From: Amoeboaphelidium occidentale
Taxonomy: Eukaryota > Aphelidiomycota > Aphelidea
NCBI GenBank assembly: GCA_023515795.1
Contig: JALGPX010000033.1
Location: 18,626-82,625, forward strand
DNA length: 64,000 nt
Direction: 5' to 3'
Shown here: positions 43,401 through 54,342 of the stretch, piece by piece
How the letters are laid out: each line of letters starts with the position of its first letter
How positions within the stretch are numbered: position 1 is the first letter of the stretch
Notes under the pieces: model-generated
What the model saw: only the letters and a program-made list of their open reading frames with translations
Database searches by the model: none
What the model was told of the DNA's origin: nothing
Program-made: the position numbers and the translations under genes

Positions 43401-44645
43401 TGAGATTAACAGCGGCAATAACGCTGTGATTCGTGAATAACTTTGGAAGTCCTCCTTCTTTCAAAACAGATTCAATAAACTCATCAGGTAAATCAGCTGC
43501 TAAATCTTTAACATTAGCCCACTTCTTTACTATTTCATGTAACTGTCGTATCGTTTCAAAGAGCGAATTCCAAGTCCGCATGATGTCTAATCTGCGTTGA
43601 ATAGTTTCGAACACCGGCTGATCAACACAAAGCTTCTTGTAAGAAGGATACATCGACTCCACAGCGTCGACCAAATGAAGAATACCTTTTAATTGCTCAT
43701 TAAATGCTGTGAAATCACCGTTGAAATTTCCTTGAAAAGTCACGACAGCAGAAACCGCATCGTTAACAAAGTCGCTTCTCAAAGCACTTAACCATGCAGG
43801 AACTAAAGCTATCGGCTGAGAATATAAATTTCCAATTATCCCGAAGTATAAATGGTCCCTGAACTTCTGGTGCTCCACGGAATCTTGAACAGAATGATTC
43901 TGTATGCGACGCTTCTCCACAGCAACGTCTTCACCGGTCAAGTAACTTGTTAACAGTCTTTGCCATTCTAAGCGCGCATCTGCATCGGCTACAGAGCTGA
44001 ATGGAAGCAAAATGCTTTTCACGCCAATCTCCTCAGACAATCCAGATTTATCCTCATTCTCCCCGTCCAGCGCATCCTCAGAGGTTGTAACATAAAACTT
44101 CTTATCGAATTCAACAAAATCTTTATCATTGGAAGATATTGCTAATGAAGGCGTCGCCATGTCCGTAGCTGATTCTTCCCCAAACTCAAATCCACTTCGC
44201 TCGACATACGGTGTCACATTAGAAGACTGTAACCCAGAAATGCTCTTCTCAGATCCCGGACTTAAAGAAAGCCTGTGCACATTCAGAGAGCTGTCGAGGC
44301 CTAAAGCATGAGATTGCAACTTAATTAAAGATTACCAGCACTCGATCTTGTGAAAGTAGCTTGCCAGATGAACGATTCTGACACAACCGGAACCCCGAAA
44401 TCTATGGCTTCTCTTATGCTCATACTATTCTTCTTAGACTCTTCGGGTGTAGTAACCACATAAGTAGTTTCAGACGTAAGATTATGCGTTACGGTACCTC
44501 CAAAAGATTCTATAACCATTTTGATGTCCTTCGCCTTATCATTGTCAAAGCCAAGAACGTAGAATATTTTCCCTTGAAACAGAACGTTTTCTTCCTGCTT
44601 AGGCAGCGAAATGAAGTGCATTTGGCCCGAGTCCTTTGACGTCAT
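40495..44645 (-). CDS. SSK2/MEKK4-type MAP kinase kinase kinase with N-terminal BRCT domain, 1360 aa
   Basis: Exons 44336-44645, 41314-44300 and 40495-41280; introns of 35 nt (44301-44335) and 33 nt (41281-41313). The kinase domain (about 980-1300) is SSK2/MEKK4-like: FIGGGTFGSVYVG, AVKEI (Lys1011), EEMKVLEVLNHPNIVNYYGV, HRDIKPDN, VDFGAAK, GTPNYMAPE, VVLEMITGKRPWSHLDNDWA. The long central region is helical, as in that family (stress/HOG signalling). Exon 1 encodes a BRCT domain (about 20-97: LFQGKIFYVLG, ESFGGTVTHNLTSETTYVV, VPVVSESFIW). The phases add to an uninterrupted frame, and exon 2 has no ATG near its start, so I read one gene. Unspliced, the BRCT part would stop at 107 aa. Confidence 0.8.
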
Positions 44646-44987
44646 CTCTGCACAACACTTCAAGAAAATCTCCGATCGTGCAGTAACTAGTCTGGTTTAA
44701 AAGGCTATTGTACCAGACAGAGGACAAGAAAGGTTATTACCACAATAGCGCTTTCTTAAGTTCATACAACGTGATATGCTGACTTCATTTTACAGAGCAT
44801 GCACTCGTTCTGAAACGTTAAGATTACGCCGCATGCACGAACTTTATAGTACTGACACGAAATATCAATACTAAAACACGATTAACCTCACAAGATATCA
44901 TGTCTGATGTTTACGAGGCGTCGTTTGATCTTGAGCTTTTTTGTAGCATCGGTTTCAAGGCTTGTTTCAATTACAACAACGCAGGCT
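44646..44987. other. Divergent intergenic region, MAP3K / MCM10
   Basis: About 340 nt with no gene, repeat or recognised motif. It must hold both promoters; the MCM10 frame stays open back to 44907, so part may be coding if an upstream start is used. Confidence 0.5.
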
Positions 44988-47319
44988 ATGGACGATGAGG
45001 ATTTCATTGGTGCGTTTATTGGGTGTGCCTCAGACGATAGTGAAGGAGAAAGTGAGCAGGATGTGGCTAAAGTCATTGTGAAGCCTAACGACGAGGTTGC
45101 TTGTGACAAGGACAAGAAGTTACAAGAGCATTTCAAGGAAGCAGCTGCTCAGAAGCACCCACAAAAGGCTCCAAGAAAGCCATCTGTTGAGAAACCTGAG
45201 TTGTTCCATATTCCGAAAGGTTGCTTTGACTGAATCTCACTTACCTTGAAGATTTGGGCGCGAGCGAAGAAGTCGATATTAAGTTTCTTACAGGAATTAT
45301 CAGAAAGGCGGAGAAATTTAAGTATAACAAAGGCAATTAATTCATGGGATGTAATTTATTGGTAGAATACGTTCTGAAAGCGAAGAATGATTTCTTTGAA
45401 GCATGCTGTAGAGCCGTTGAGCGAGAGAACAAGATGCTCATGCAGCATTATAACAAACAAGTCAGAGATTTATCGTACAAAACAGAAGAAGAAGCAGAGA
45501 CCAAAAGATCGAACGTTCCTTCTTTGTTCGTAAAGGAACAGAAACCAGATGAAACACCTGCAATCGAACGTGTAAAGCATACACAAGCCGATTTCATTGA
45601 GAAAAGGACAAGAATAAGAATTGTGTAAGTTGAAGTTCGAAGTGATCATAACTTTTAGGGATAAATGCGTATCAGAGTCATTTTTGGATGAAAGGATCCA
45701 ACAGCACAAGTATATTTCATTGCTGGATATTGACAGGCACATTAAAGGTGGTATAATCACGGGCGAATGGTGTACTATTGGAGTTGTCTGCAAAGTGGAA
45801 TTGAAACAAGGAAAGAAGGCTCCTTTTTTATTCGTTAGGCTATCGTTGCTTGATAAGTTCACAAGACTTACGTTCATATTTTCTCCTGCAATGGAACAGT
45901 TCAGGTCGCTTAAAGAAGGCACCGTATTGATTCTTTGGTCTCCAAAGATTGCACCTGGTAGTGAAAAGGATACCTCTGCAGCATTAAGCATTGATAATGC
46001 CGACAGAATTTGTGAGATCGGTAAAGCAATGGATGCTGCTCGTTGCAAAGGCTTCACGAAAGGCCGGTCTTGCGAAAACATTGTTGATGGATCTGGCATA
46101 GGATACTGTGACTTTCATCTTTTTGAAGTTCAGAAGAAAATTAAAGGCAGCAGGCCGTATATGGGAATTAGTGCGCAACCAGTTGGAAAACCTGCAAACA
46201 CAAATACAAAGACGGCCGGGCTTTACTATGCAGGTCCTGAAAACGTTGTGGCTAACCCCAAGTCAAATCAGAATGATCAGTTGAAACCACAGAACGGAAT
46301 TAAATCTCGTTATGAACAAAAGATAACGTAAAATTCTAGTCTAGTCAAATCAAGGTTAATATCTTAGAGAAAATTATTTGAAAACGGGCACACATGGCGC
46401 CAGATTAGGTATTCTTGCAGAAGGCGGACAAGATATTCATCAGAAAGACGGTCTCAAACGGATAGTTAGTCAGAAAAAATCTCCCACAAAGTTCAATTCA
46501 AAGAAGGACTTCAGAGAAGCTTTTGCTGTAGACCCTGTTGAAGTCTCAAAAGAGAAACAAGTGAATTTCTCAGACAGTGATGGTGAACCTGACATGAATG
46601 AAGTCAAAAGATCGTTTAAGGCTCCAGATCCAAATAAGTTTGAGTCAAAGAAGCCAACGAAAGAACAAATTGAACGATTGAAAAGTAAGGCGAAAGAATT
46701 AACGGATAAGCCTGCTTTCAGAGAATCGATTGACGAAATTCTTAATCCTCGCAAGAGGTCTAGTAATGAAGAACAAGAAGGTGCAGAGAAAAAGAGAAGA
46801 ATGGCACAACTGGCTGCAAAATTCAATATGGATCCTAATTCTGCGGAATTTCATAAATTGGCCAACTCTAAATCATCTCTAGCTGAAGAATTTAACCACG
46901 AGGAACACAGAAAAATGACTGATTATCTGAAACTAGAAGAATTCAAAGAACAAGTGTCAGAAAAGATTGCAAACATTACGGTTACACATTGTACAGCGCA
47001 TTTTTGTACGAACTGCAACTTTTACTCAAGTGCGCCAGTTGCAACGTGTATTGAAAACGGACATGTGGTCACGAAAAAGACAAATGTGCCAAGAAATTCA
47101 TTCATTTGTTCTAGTTGCAAGAAAAAAATCTTGCATCTGGGTCCTACTCTCCCAAAAAGATGCCAAAAGTGTAACGGTACTCAAATACTTCCGACGAAAT
47201 ATGTCAAGGCAAGTTTATTATTAATTCAATTTATTTTTTAGCAAAACAAAGAATATGTTCCTGAAACTATGAAAGTTTTACCACGAGGAGTTGAGCATGG
47301 AAAATTCTTTAATTCATAA
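44988..47319 (+). CDS. MCM10: Replication factor Mcm10 with metazoan-like C-terminal zinc ribbon
   Basis: Binds CMG helicase and ssDNA at forks. Clear exons: 45366-45624, 45659-46327, 46368-47208 and 47242-47319; introns of 34, 40 and 33 nt. The OB fold and first zinc finger are in the second of these (ITGEWCTIGVVCKV, EGTVLILWSPKI, ALSIDNADRICEIGKAMD, then CX8CX11CX2H starting CKGFTKGRSC). The following exon ends in CxxC pairs (CTNC, CSSC, CQKC), and the last exon gives LPRGVEHGKFFNS, matching the vertebrate Mcm10 C terminus. The last intron is GC-AG (AAG|GCAAGT), or alternatively starts at GTCAAG 6 nt earlier. The 5' part (44988 to about 45321, start MDDEDFIGAF) contains at least one more intron whose borders I could not settle. 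Confidence 0.85.
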
Positions 47320-47339
47320 AATCATTGCATCACTTCTAT

Positions 47340-49324
47340 TTAGTAACCAACAGCTGCAAGTCTCTCCATTACGGCTGTGTCGACATCGTCATCTTCATGA
47401 TCTTCCATATTTGGGCGTCTCGTTGTAATCGGCCTTCCCAATTCCTCAGCTCTTCTCAAAATACCGTAGTATGCTCTGCCATAAGCTCTTAAATATGATC
47501 GGACAGCATCCCATAAAGTCCACTTGCGTGCGAACTTTTTGATGGGAGGATATTCTTCCAGAATGTGTTCCAAAAACTCAACCGAGATCATCAGAACAGA
47601 AACGAATGATAAGGCTCGAGCTGTGCATTTCTTAACATTGGTTCTCAAGCAATTTAAACCAATGACAGAGCCGCTGGGATAAACTTTGCCTTCGATGGCA
47701 ATGACACCTTTTTCAACATAATAAATACCTTGTGGCTTTCCAGCAAAAACGTTGCTGTGAGGCGAGAATGCAAGAACTTTAACACCACTAGCAAGCTCAC
47801 TTACAAGCAATGGATCAAGTGCTAAGAAGGGTTCTAAATAAGGAATCTTCTCTAGAAAATGAACGAATGCGGTAACACTAATGTATGATCTCAATTGAGT
47901 TGGCAATGATTGAAGCAATTTCGTTGTACTGGAGATTGTCTCCACGTTCTCATGATCTTCCCAATATTCCTAAAATAAGCGACGCGATCTAACAAAATAC
48001 CTGAATGCGATTCTTCAATGTGTTCTTTATCCGTAGTCTTTGGAACATATCCAAGTATGAGTCAATCCGCATTTGAGCTTCTCTTGATTTCTTGTTAACA
48101 GCAACGAAAACGTCACACAAAGTTGCTATAGAATAAACGATAAATCCAAAAATTAAAATATTCGCAAGAAATGCATATGCGTATTCTCTATCTGTGTGAG
48201 GCTGTAAAACATCAACACTGGTTGAGCTCATTGCTATTTTGTTTGATGCCCAGTAGATGCTATACAGATAGTACTGCCAAACACCTCTAGGCCCGAAATT
48301 AATTTCCACAAAATGAGGCCATCCTATAAAAGGGTAAGATTTGTGCACAAATTCTTACCGAAGGGATCTGATGGCGAGAATTGGTCTCCAAAGAGTTTGA
48401 AACCACAGGCCAACCAATGAATCATAAAAAGCACATGAATAAAAGTCTAAACTTAGCATCAAAGATAGCATTGCTTACATTCATTAGTTGCATACTGATG
48501 GTCCGTAGATTAATTTTGCCTTTGAAATCTCTCAATTTCTTGCTAGCTTTTAGAACACGCAGTAGCTTCAAAAGTCTCGCCAACCGTAAGAATCTCAACA
48601 ATCTTAACAATGAAAGGTCTTTAGTTGATGAGCCATTTAAAGAAGAGTAGAATAATTCAAACGGTATTATGGAAATCAGATCCACCAGTAACCAGGAATA
48701 AGCGTATCGTTTCAATATCGCTTTTCGATTTGTTACAAGCCTGCCGCTCCTCTCGTCTTTGTAAGGCCTTAAGCACTGTACGAACATATCAATTAAGAAG
48801 AGTACGTCAACTATTCTGTTCATAAAGAAAAGCACATCGACAAGATCTTGCTCCCTAAATGATACTTCAAACGGGATCACTGTAGCAGTCCACAGCAGCA
48901 GCAATAACATAACAATATCCCAGTTTTTGATAAATTTGGAGTTATTATCCAGCAAAGGAAGCACACTATTTGATTCCGATATAACGTAATACTTATCTTC
49001 TCTCTTTGTTAAACCATCCTTGAAGTGTTCCGGCAACTGACTATAAGGGTCCTTCATTGCTCTCCATTTTATCTTTTTGCCGATATGCACTTCTTGCACA
49101 AAGAAACCCTCTTGACCATCGATCTTTTCAGGGTCGGGATCAGGAACAATGAGATCCAAGTTGTATACAATATGATCATAGATTGACCACCAATTTCTAG
49201 TTTTGAACACAGGCAAGTATGGTTTGATCTTTTCGTAACACTGGATTGCCAATGGCTTGTATGGCTCCATGAGGTCCAAGATAGACTTGAAAGCTGAGGT
49301 TTGTTTGGTTTTCGATTCCTCCAT
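47340..49324 (-). CDS. Cyclic-nucleotide-gated/HCN-like cation channel with atypical pore, 628 aa
   Basis: Exons 48479-49324, 48359-48446, 48001-48323 and 47340-47969; introns of 32, 35 and 31 nt. S1 (DIVMLLLLLWTATVIPFEV), S2-S3, and a strong S4 (LLRLLRFLRLARLLKLLRVLK) are present; S5 is completed by splicing (IHVLFMIHWLACGF). The pore helix VWQYYLYSIYW is followed by ASNKIAMSSTS (337-347) where K channels have GYG and CNG channels TIGE. S6, a C-linker and a cNBD-like fold (about 430-570) follow; in the phosphate-binding cassette the GE and R of the usual FGE...R-A are not seen (PSGSVIGLN...CTARAL). Start taken at the first ATG, 49324. Confidence 0.82.
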
Positions 49325-49384
49325 GCACACTTTGTTCAAACAAAGAACAGTTTTCTTTTGCGTCTTGATACCTCAGCCGTATAA

Positions 49385-51669
49385 ATGAGTTCTGAATATC
49401 AAAAGAATGTGGGATTTATAGGCGGTGTCAGTCTATTAGCATCCAGTATTACTGGGCCTGGTCTTGTTGTTTTACCAACGCTGTTTCAATCGGCTGGATG
49501 GTTCTTGTAAGCTTTGCTGTATGATCATGAGGGTCTGATCAATTCTTAGCCCAACTTTGGTCTATTTTATAATGCCAGCTCTTAGTGGCCTTGGTGCACT
49601 ATTCCTAATGGACAGCATGACAAAGTATCCTGGCAACGCAAAATTTCAGGTATCATGATCATAACTCTGTGGCTCAACTGTGTGTAGAAAAACATAGAGT
49701 TGACTACATTGGTCAAGCAATTCTATGGTGATAAATGGGCTTATGCGATGCAGTTATTCCTGTTCCTGTCGATGCAGGCTGTCAATATCACTTCGATCAT
49801 AATTTCTATTCAGGTCATTCTGGAATCCTTTAGCGCTCACGTTTAGACTTTTGATAATCTGCTAATTCAATTATTCGGTAAAACATGTGGTTTTGGACTG
49901 TATCCTACGACGAACTGGCTTTGCGTTGATCAAGTAACTGGCTCGAATTCTCCCTTTGTAGGGAATATCATGTTCATTACATTTGGGTTCGTAATTCTAC
50001 TTCTCTTTGTGGTGCCATTATCACTCATGGACCTTACAGATAATATTCTTATTCAGTTCGGTACAGAAATTTTTTAATTAGTTTTAATTATTTAGTCTCG
50101 TTCAGCGCTACGATTATTATTTCATTACAATGGGTTGATGTGTTTGCTAAAAATGGATACAATGGTGATTTAATGCCCGCATTTGGTAATGATATGAGTC
50201 AAGTTGTTGGTACAGTGATGTTTAATTACGCTTTTGCTATGGTTATTCCATCTTGGATTAATTCTTCACACCCATCAGTCCCTATTAAGAAAACCGTTTG
50301 GACATCTTTAATTCTAGCTACATCAGTTTACTTGTTGGTTGGTTTAACAGGAGGTGCTTCATACCGTATTCCTCCCACTTCAAACATCTTGTCGACCATT
50401 GCTAGCACGCCATTCAATAAGGGATCTGTTGCATTCTCTAACAATTTTGTGTTTCCGATATTCTCCTTGATTACATCAATACCTGTTTACATAATTGTCA
50501 TCAGAGTTAATTTGATACAATCAAAAGTGTTCGACAAAACATGGGCAACATTCTGGTCGTCCATATTTCCTTTCTTTGTGGTGATTCCTTTTCAGACTGG
50601 AGGATATGTAAATGCTTTAATGAACTGGACTTCATTGATCTTTACATCAGTTACTAACTTCATAGTGCCGTTTGTGATTTACATCTTCCTTGACAAGAGA
50701 AATATAAAATCTGACGACGATGAAGAAGATGAGGAATTGGAAATACTTGATTATGACCTTGCTATGAATTCTCTTGCAGTGAACCCAAACCATGCTCCTG
50801 TGCTAGAGCTAGAGGTTGATTACAAACTGAATGGTTCTATAATTATTCCGTCCCCTTCTTCCAAAATGATATCGTCGCCCTCAAAGATGAGTTTAGCTGC
50901 TGGCGAAAGGACTTTATTTCATTTGGCTTCCAGGATACAGGCAAAAAAGAGCATACAAAATCTGGACCAAGCAGATACTTTTGGTAGGGATGGCGCATTG
51001 TCGTACACGTCTAGCTTGGCTAGAAAAGCTAAACTGATTCAAAGATCGAATCTATTTATCAATATGGCAGGCGTATCAGAAGATGAAGAAGAAACTCCAC
51101 AAATTGAACCAAAGAAAAAAGAGTCCTTGGTTAGGCCAATACCAATTCCTGAAATTGTCCTTACAGATGATGATACTCCTTCTGAAAGTACTTCATTGAA
51201 GCAAGAGATTACCACTGAATTAAACATTGGCACACCTCAAGCACGAAGAAGCGGAAAATCAATAACTTTTGCGGGAACAGAGCTTGCTCGCAAGAAATCT
51301 TCAGGTCATGTTAGCATGTCAAATTACAGTGGTGATCATGTCATATCCAGAATAGCCGAAGAAGAAGCGCCGGATTCAGAAAATTCACATCAATCTCCTA
51401 GGCAAGACCCTTACATCAAAGCTTTTGATGATATCAGATCTGAGCCATACAATTTACCGGAAGGGAAAAGAAAGATAATTTTGCCCGAGGGAAAACAAAC
51501 TAAGAAGCCGAAATTCAATCCACTTCCAGAATTTCTTCAGAAATGCATAACCCCACTACATACAGCTATGTGTGCTCTCTCATTGACGAGTATCGCTGTG
51601 TTTGGAACTATCTTGTACTGCTTTTCAGAATTAGCAAGAGGCAATAACGTCTTTGCTGTTGAGGAATAG
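49385..51669 (+). CDS. AVT/SLC36-38-type amino acid transporter, 711 aa
   Basis: Eleven-helix amino acid/auxin permease fold, vacuolar or plasma membrane. Five exons: 49385-49506, 49550-49649, 49688-49813, 49847-50060 and 50096-51669; introns of 43, 38, 33 and 35 nt. TM1 carries the family break SLLASSITGPGLVVLPTLFQSAGW. Later helices include MFITFGFVILLLFVVPLSL, TVMFNYAFAMVIPSWINS and TSLILATSVYLLVGLTGGASY. A cytosolic insert of about 270 acidic, Ser-rich residues (DDDEEDEELEILDYDLA onward) precedes the last helix (LHTAMCALSLTSIAVFGTILY). That long insert is unusual and may be regulatory. Confidence 0.8.
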
Positions 51670-51698
51670 AATAAGTTTAAAACTTAAATCGTCTATTC

Positions 51699-52986
51699 TT
51701 ACAATATTTCAAAAACAGATCTTTCATATTTTAACACTGAGTCTATCACGAAGTCAGAAGTATTTAACTGAATCGGCGAAGTATCGTCGTTTTTAAGCTC
51801 CTCCAAAACTAAATTATACATAAAGTCTTCAGGGACATCATCAATTGTGCTCGTTTTGGCAGTGTTTGCTATTCTATGCTTCACAGGAGGAGAGCTAGAA
51901 GAGTCAGTTTTTCCATGCTGATATCAAAACTTACAATAAATCTTGAGTGGGTTTCAAGTGCCGCAGTTTTTTCCACGATTCCGATAACGAAATTTTTGCA
52001 CGAGGAGCAGTAGTAGAGGGAACATTAGTTTCACCGTAACGAGTGTCTCGATAAGTTGGTATTTTGGAGGGAGCACCATAAATTGAAGCACCGAAGGGCT
52101 TATTCACCACTGAGTTCGCCACCTGCTTTCTTGTTGCATTCATGATACTGTTGGCTTTTTCTTTTGCCATGCCTTGGTCGAGTGTACTTTCTTTTAACCG
52201 CTTCAGCTCGCTCTTTAGAAACTTGGTGGAGTTCAAAGGGATCTTCCCTGTGTAATTATTATTATTCAAGCCATAAGAAGGATCGTTTTCCATATTTTCT
52301 TCATCAAAGGAATATTCCAAGGGGTCATAAACTCTCGGAGACGGTTGATGGTAAGATTTAGCAAGTTGAACTCGCTGTTTCAAGCGTGGGTCTGATATCA
52401 CCTCAGAAAATGCTCGTTTTACTGTAGGCCTCCCTCCAATAGCAGCTCGGTGTGTTTCGTTCTTCATATTTTCTCCATGCAAAGATTTCGCCATCTTTCC
52501 GTGAACAGAGCCGTTATGTTGTTGTCCGTGCTCGAACTGTGACATGTTCTTTGGAAATGTCGGTGGTCTGGAGTGCGAAATTATCCGTACATTTTCAGAA
52601 TCCTCTTCAACGTCAATGACTTCCACTGTATCCACTTTCTTAACAGAAACTTCATTGCTCCACCGTTCCGTCTCAGTAACAGCAACGGCTGCAGATTCCC
52701 CTGCCAAATCCTCAAGCAAACTCATGCGCTCAATTTCAGACATTACTGAAGACATATTGGCCATCGTATCATCGGGCGTAGGATATTCTGGTGGGGGAGT
52801 GGCTTTGAGCACAGGCATTGGATGATCATGTCTCGGTCGTAATGTTCCAGATGCAATTCTGGCAGTACCATCAACATCTTCTCTCCCACTGGACCGATAG
52901 ACGGCGGGCAATGATCTATTTGGCATAAAATTTTTGTTCCTCTGCGGAAATTGAGTTCCCTTGTCCACAGACGCAGCCAAGTTCAT
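51699..52986 (-). CDS. Hypothetical disordered protein, ~411 aa
   Basis: Exons 51935-52986 and 51699-51894 with a 40-nt intron (51895-51934) that joins PTQDLF to SPPVKHRIANTAKTS. Start at the first ATG (52986, MNLAASVDKG); more upstream sequence is open only from non-ATG codons. Mostly Ser/Asn/Pro-rich, with an acidic VEVIDVEEDSENVRII patch that resembles a SUMO-interacting motif, a helical ISEIERMSLLEDLAGE-type segment and a basic Lys/Arg-rich C-terminal third. No family recognised; nuclear location would fit the composition. Confidence 0.55.
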
Positions 52987-53343
52987 TGAAACCCCAATAG
53001 TCGATGTTGATGTGTTTGAAGTCAAAAAGAAGATGGAAATTTTGATGGAGTGGGTCCTTCATAGAAGCTCACTAATGCCTTTGAATTGCTACGAGAGGCA
53101 TAATTGTTTTAAGCCATGGTATACTCTGTTCATGAGGTGTTTCGCTGCAAGTGATTGTTGCGCCAACCTTTCATGAAACATGGCCTCTACCAAGCAAACG
53201 CCATTCTTCAATTTCTAAGTACATCGCGGAACCATTCAGGCTGTCTTCAGAATTTCGAACCAATAGAAAGATCCTTTAAGGCTGAATCGAAATACCCCTT
53301 GCAACTGCGATTCTCCTTTTTGCTGAATTGAAATCACTTCGAA
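52987..53343. other. Divergent intergenic region upstream of GPN1
   Basis: About 357 nt with no supported gene, repeat or motif. Presumed to contain both promoters; I see no TATA-like box near either start. Confidence 0.5.
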
Positions 53344-54297
53344 ATGGATAATAACGAATTACGTGAAGAGAATTTGCCCGTTACGATGATTGTCATTGGA
53401 ATGGCTGGTTCCGGAAAGACTACGATGATGAAGCGCCTGTGCTCAGAGATTAACAAATCGAATAAGAAGAGTTATGTTATCAATCTTGATCCTGCAGTTC
53501 TTGACGTTAATTATCCAGCCAATATTGATATCAGAGACACAGTTGATTATCGCGCTGTTATGGATGAGTATCAGCTGGGCCCTAATGGTGGTATTATGAC
53601 AACGCTGAATCTGTTCACGACAAAATTCGGTAAAGTTCTTGATTATATCGACAAGCGCGTGCATGGCGTAACAGGCGATGGTGATGCAGAAGAGGTCGAA
53701 GTATCTGCCACTGGGAAGAATCTTGACTACGTTTTGCTCGATACTCCGGGACAAATCGAAATATTCACGTGGTCAGCTTCTGGACAAATTATTACAGAAA
53801 GTCTTGCCGCTGAGTATCCGACAGTCATTGTCTATGTTATCGATTCCACTAAGGCATCTTCTCCATCGACGTTTATTTCAAATATGCTTTATGCATGCTC
53901 TATTCTGTACAAGTCAAAGTTACCGTTTGTCGTCGCTCTAAACAAATCTGATGAATGCGACACTGAGAAGATACTGAGCTGGATTAGAGATTTTGAAAAG
54001 TTTCACGAAGCTGCACAAGAAGATACTTCTTTTATGGGAAGTTTGATAACGAGTATGAGCTTGGTTTTGGATGAATTTTATAATCATTTGCGTGTTGTTA
54101 GCTGTTCTGCATTGACAGGAGTAGGAATGGATGATTTCTTCAAAGCTGTTGATGAAGCGGCTAAAGAATATGAAGAAGAGTACAAGCCAGATCTTCAACT
54201 GAAAATGAAGAAGAGGGAGGAGGCTGATAAACAAAGGCAAGAGGAAAACTTGGAACGATTGATCAAAGATCTAAACGTCGACGATTCAGAGAGATAA
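53344..54297 (+). CDS. GPN1: GPN-loop GTPase 1 (Npa3/XAB1), 317 aa
   Basis: GTPase needed for assembly and nuclear import of RNA polymerase II. Single exon. Motifs in order: Walker A GMAGSGKTT, switch-region NLDPAVLDVNYPANIDIRD, the GPN loop in YQLGPNGGIMTTLNLF, DTPGQIEIFTWSASG (G3), NMLYACSILYKSKLPFVVALNKSDE (NKSD, G4; label of one stretch in two parts) and RVVSCSALTGVGMDDFF (G5). FTWSASG and the YACSILYK block are typical of GPN1 rather than GPN2 or GPN3. The coiled-coil C terminus (KKREEADKQRQEENLERLIKDL) also fits; yeast Npa3 is 385 aa. Confidence 0.93.
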   Translation: MDNNELREENLPVTMIVIGMAGSGKTTMMKRLCSEINKSNKKSYVINLDPAVLDVNYPANIDIRDTVDYRAVMDEYQLGPNGGIMTTLNLFTTKFGKVLDYIDKRVHGVTGDGDAEEVEVSATGKNLDYVLLDTPGQIEIFTWSASGQIITESLAAEYPTVIVYVIDSTKASSPSTFISNMLYACSILYKSKLPFVVALNKSDECDTEKILSWIRDFEKFHEAAQEDTSFMGSLITSMSLVLDEFYNHLRVVSCSALTGVGMDDFFKAVDEAAKEYEEEYKPDLQLKMKKREEADKQRQEENLERLIKDLNVDDSER

Positions 54298-54342
54298 ACA
54301 ATAGAATTTATTATTCATTAAGTTTTATTCAAGATTTTTTGA

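Noticed and set aside
44325-44663. Independent BRCT-only gene
   Set aside because: Its stop lies inside a well-formed 35-nt intron whose removal joins it in frame to the MAP3K; kept as the alternative reading.
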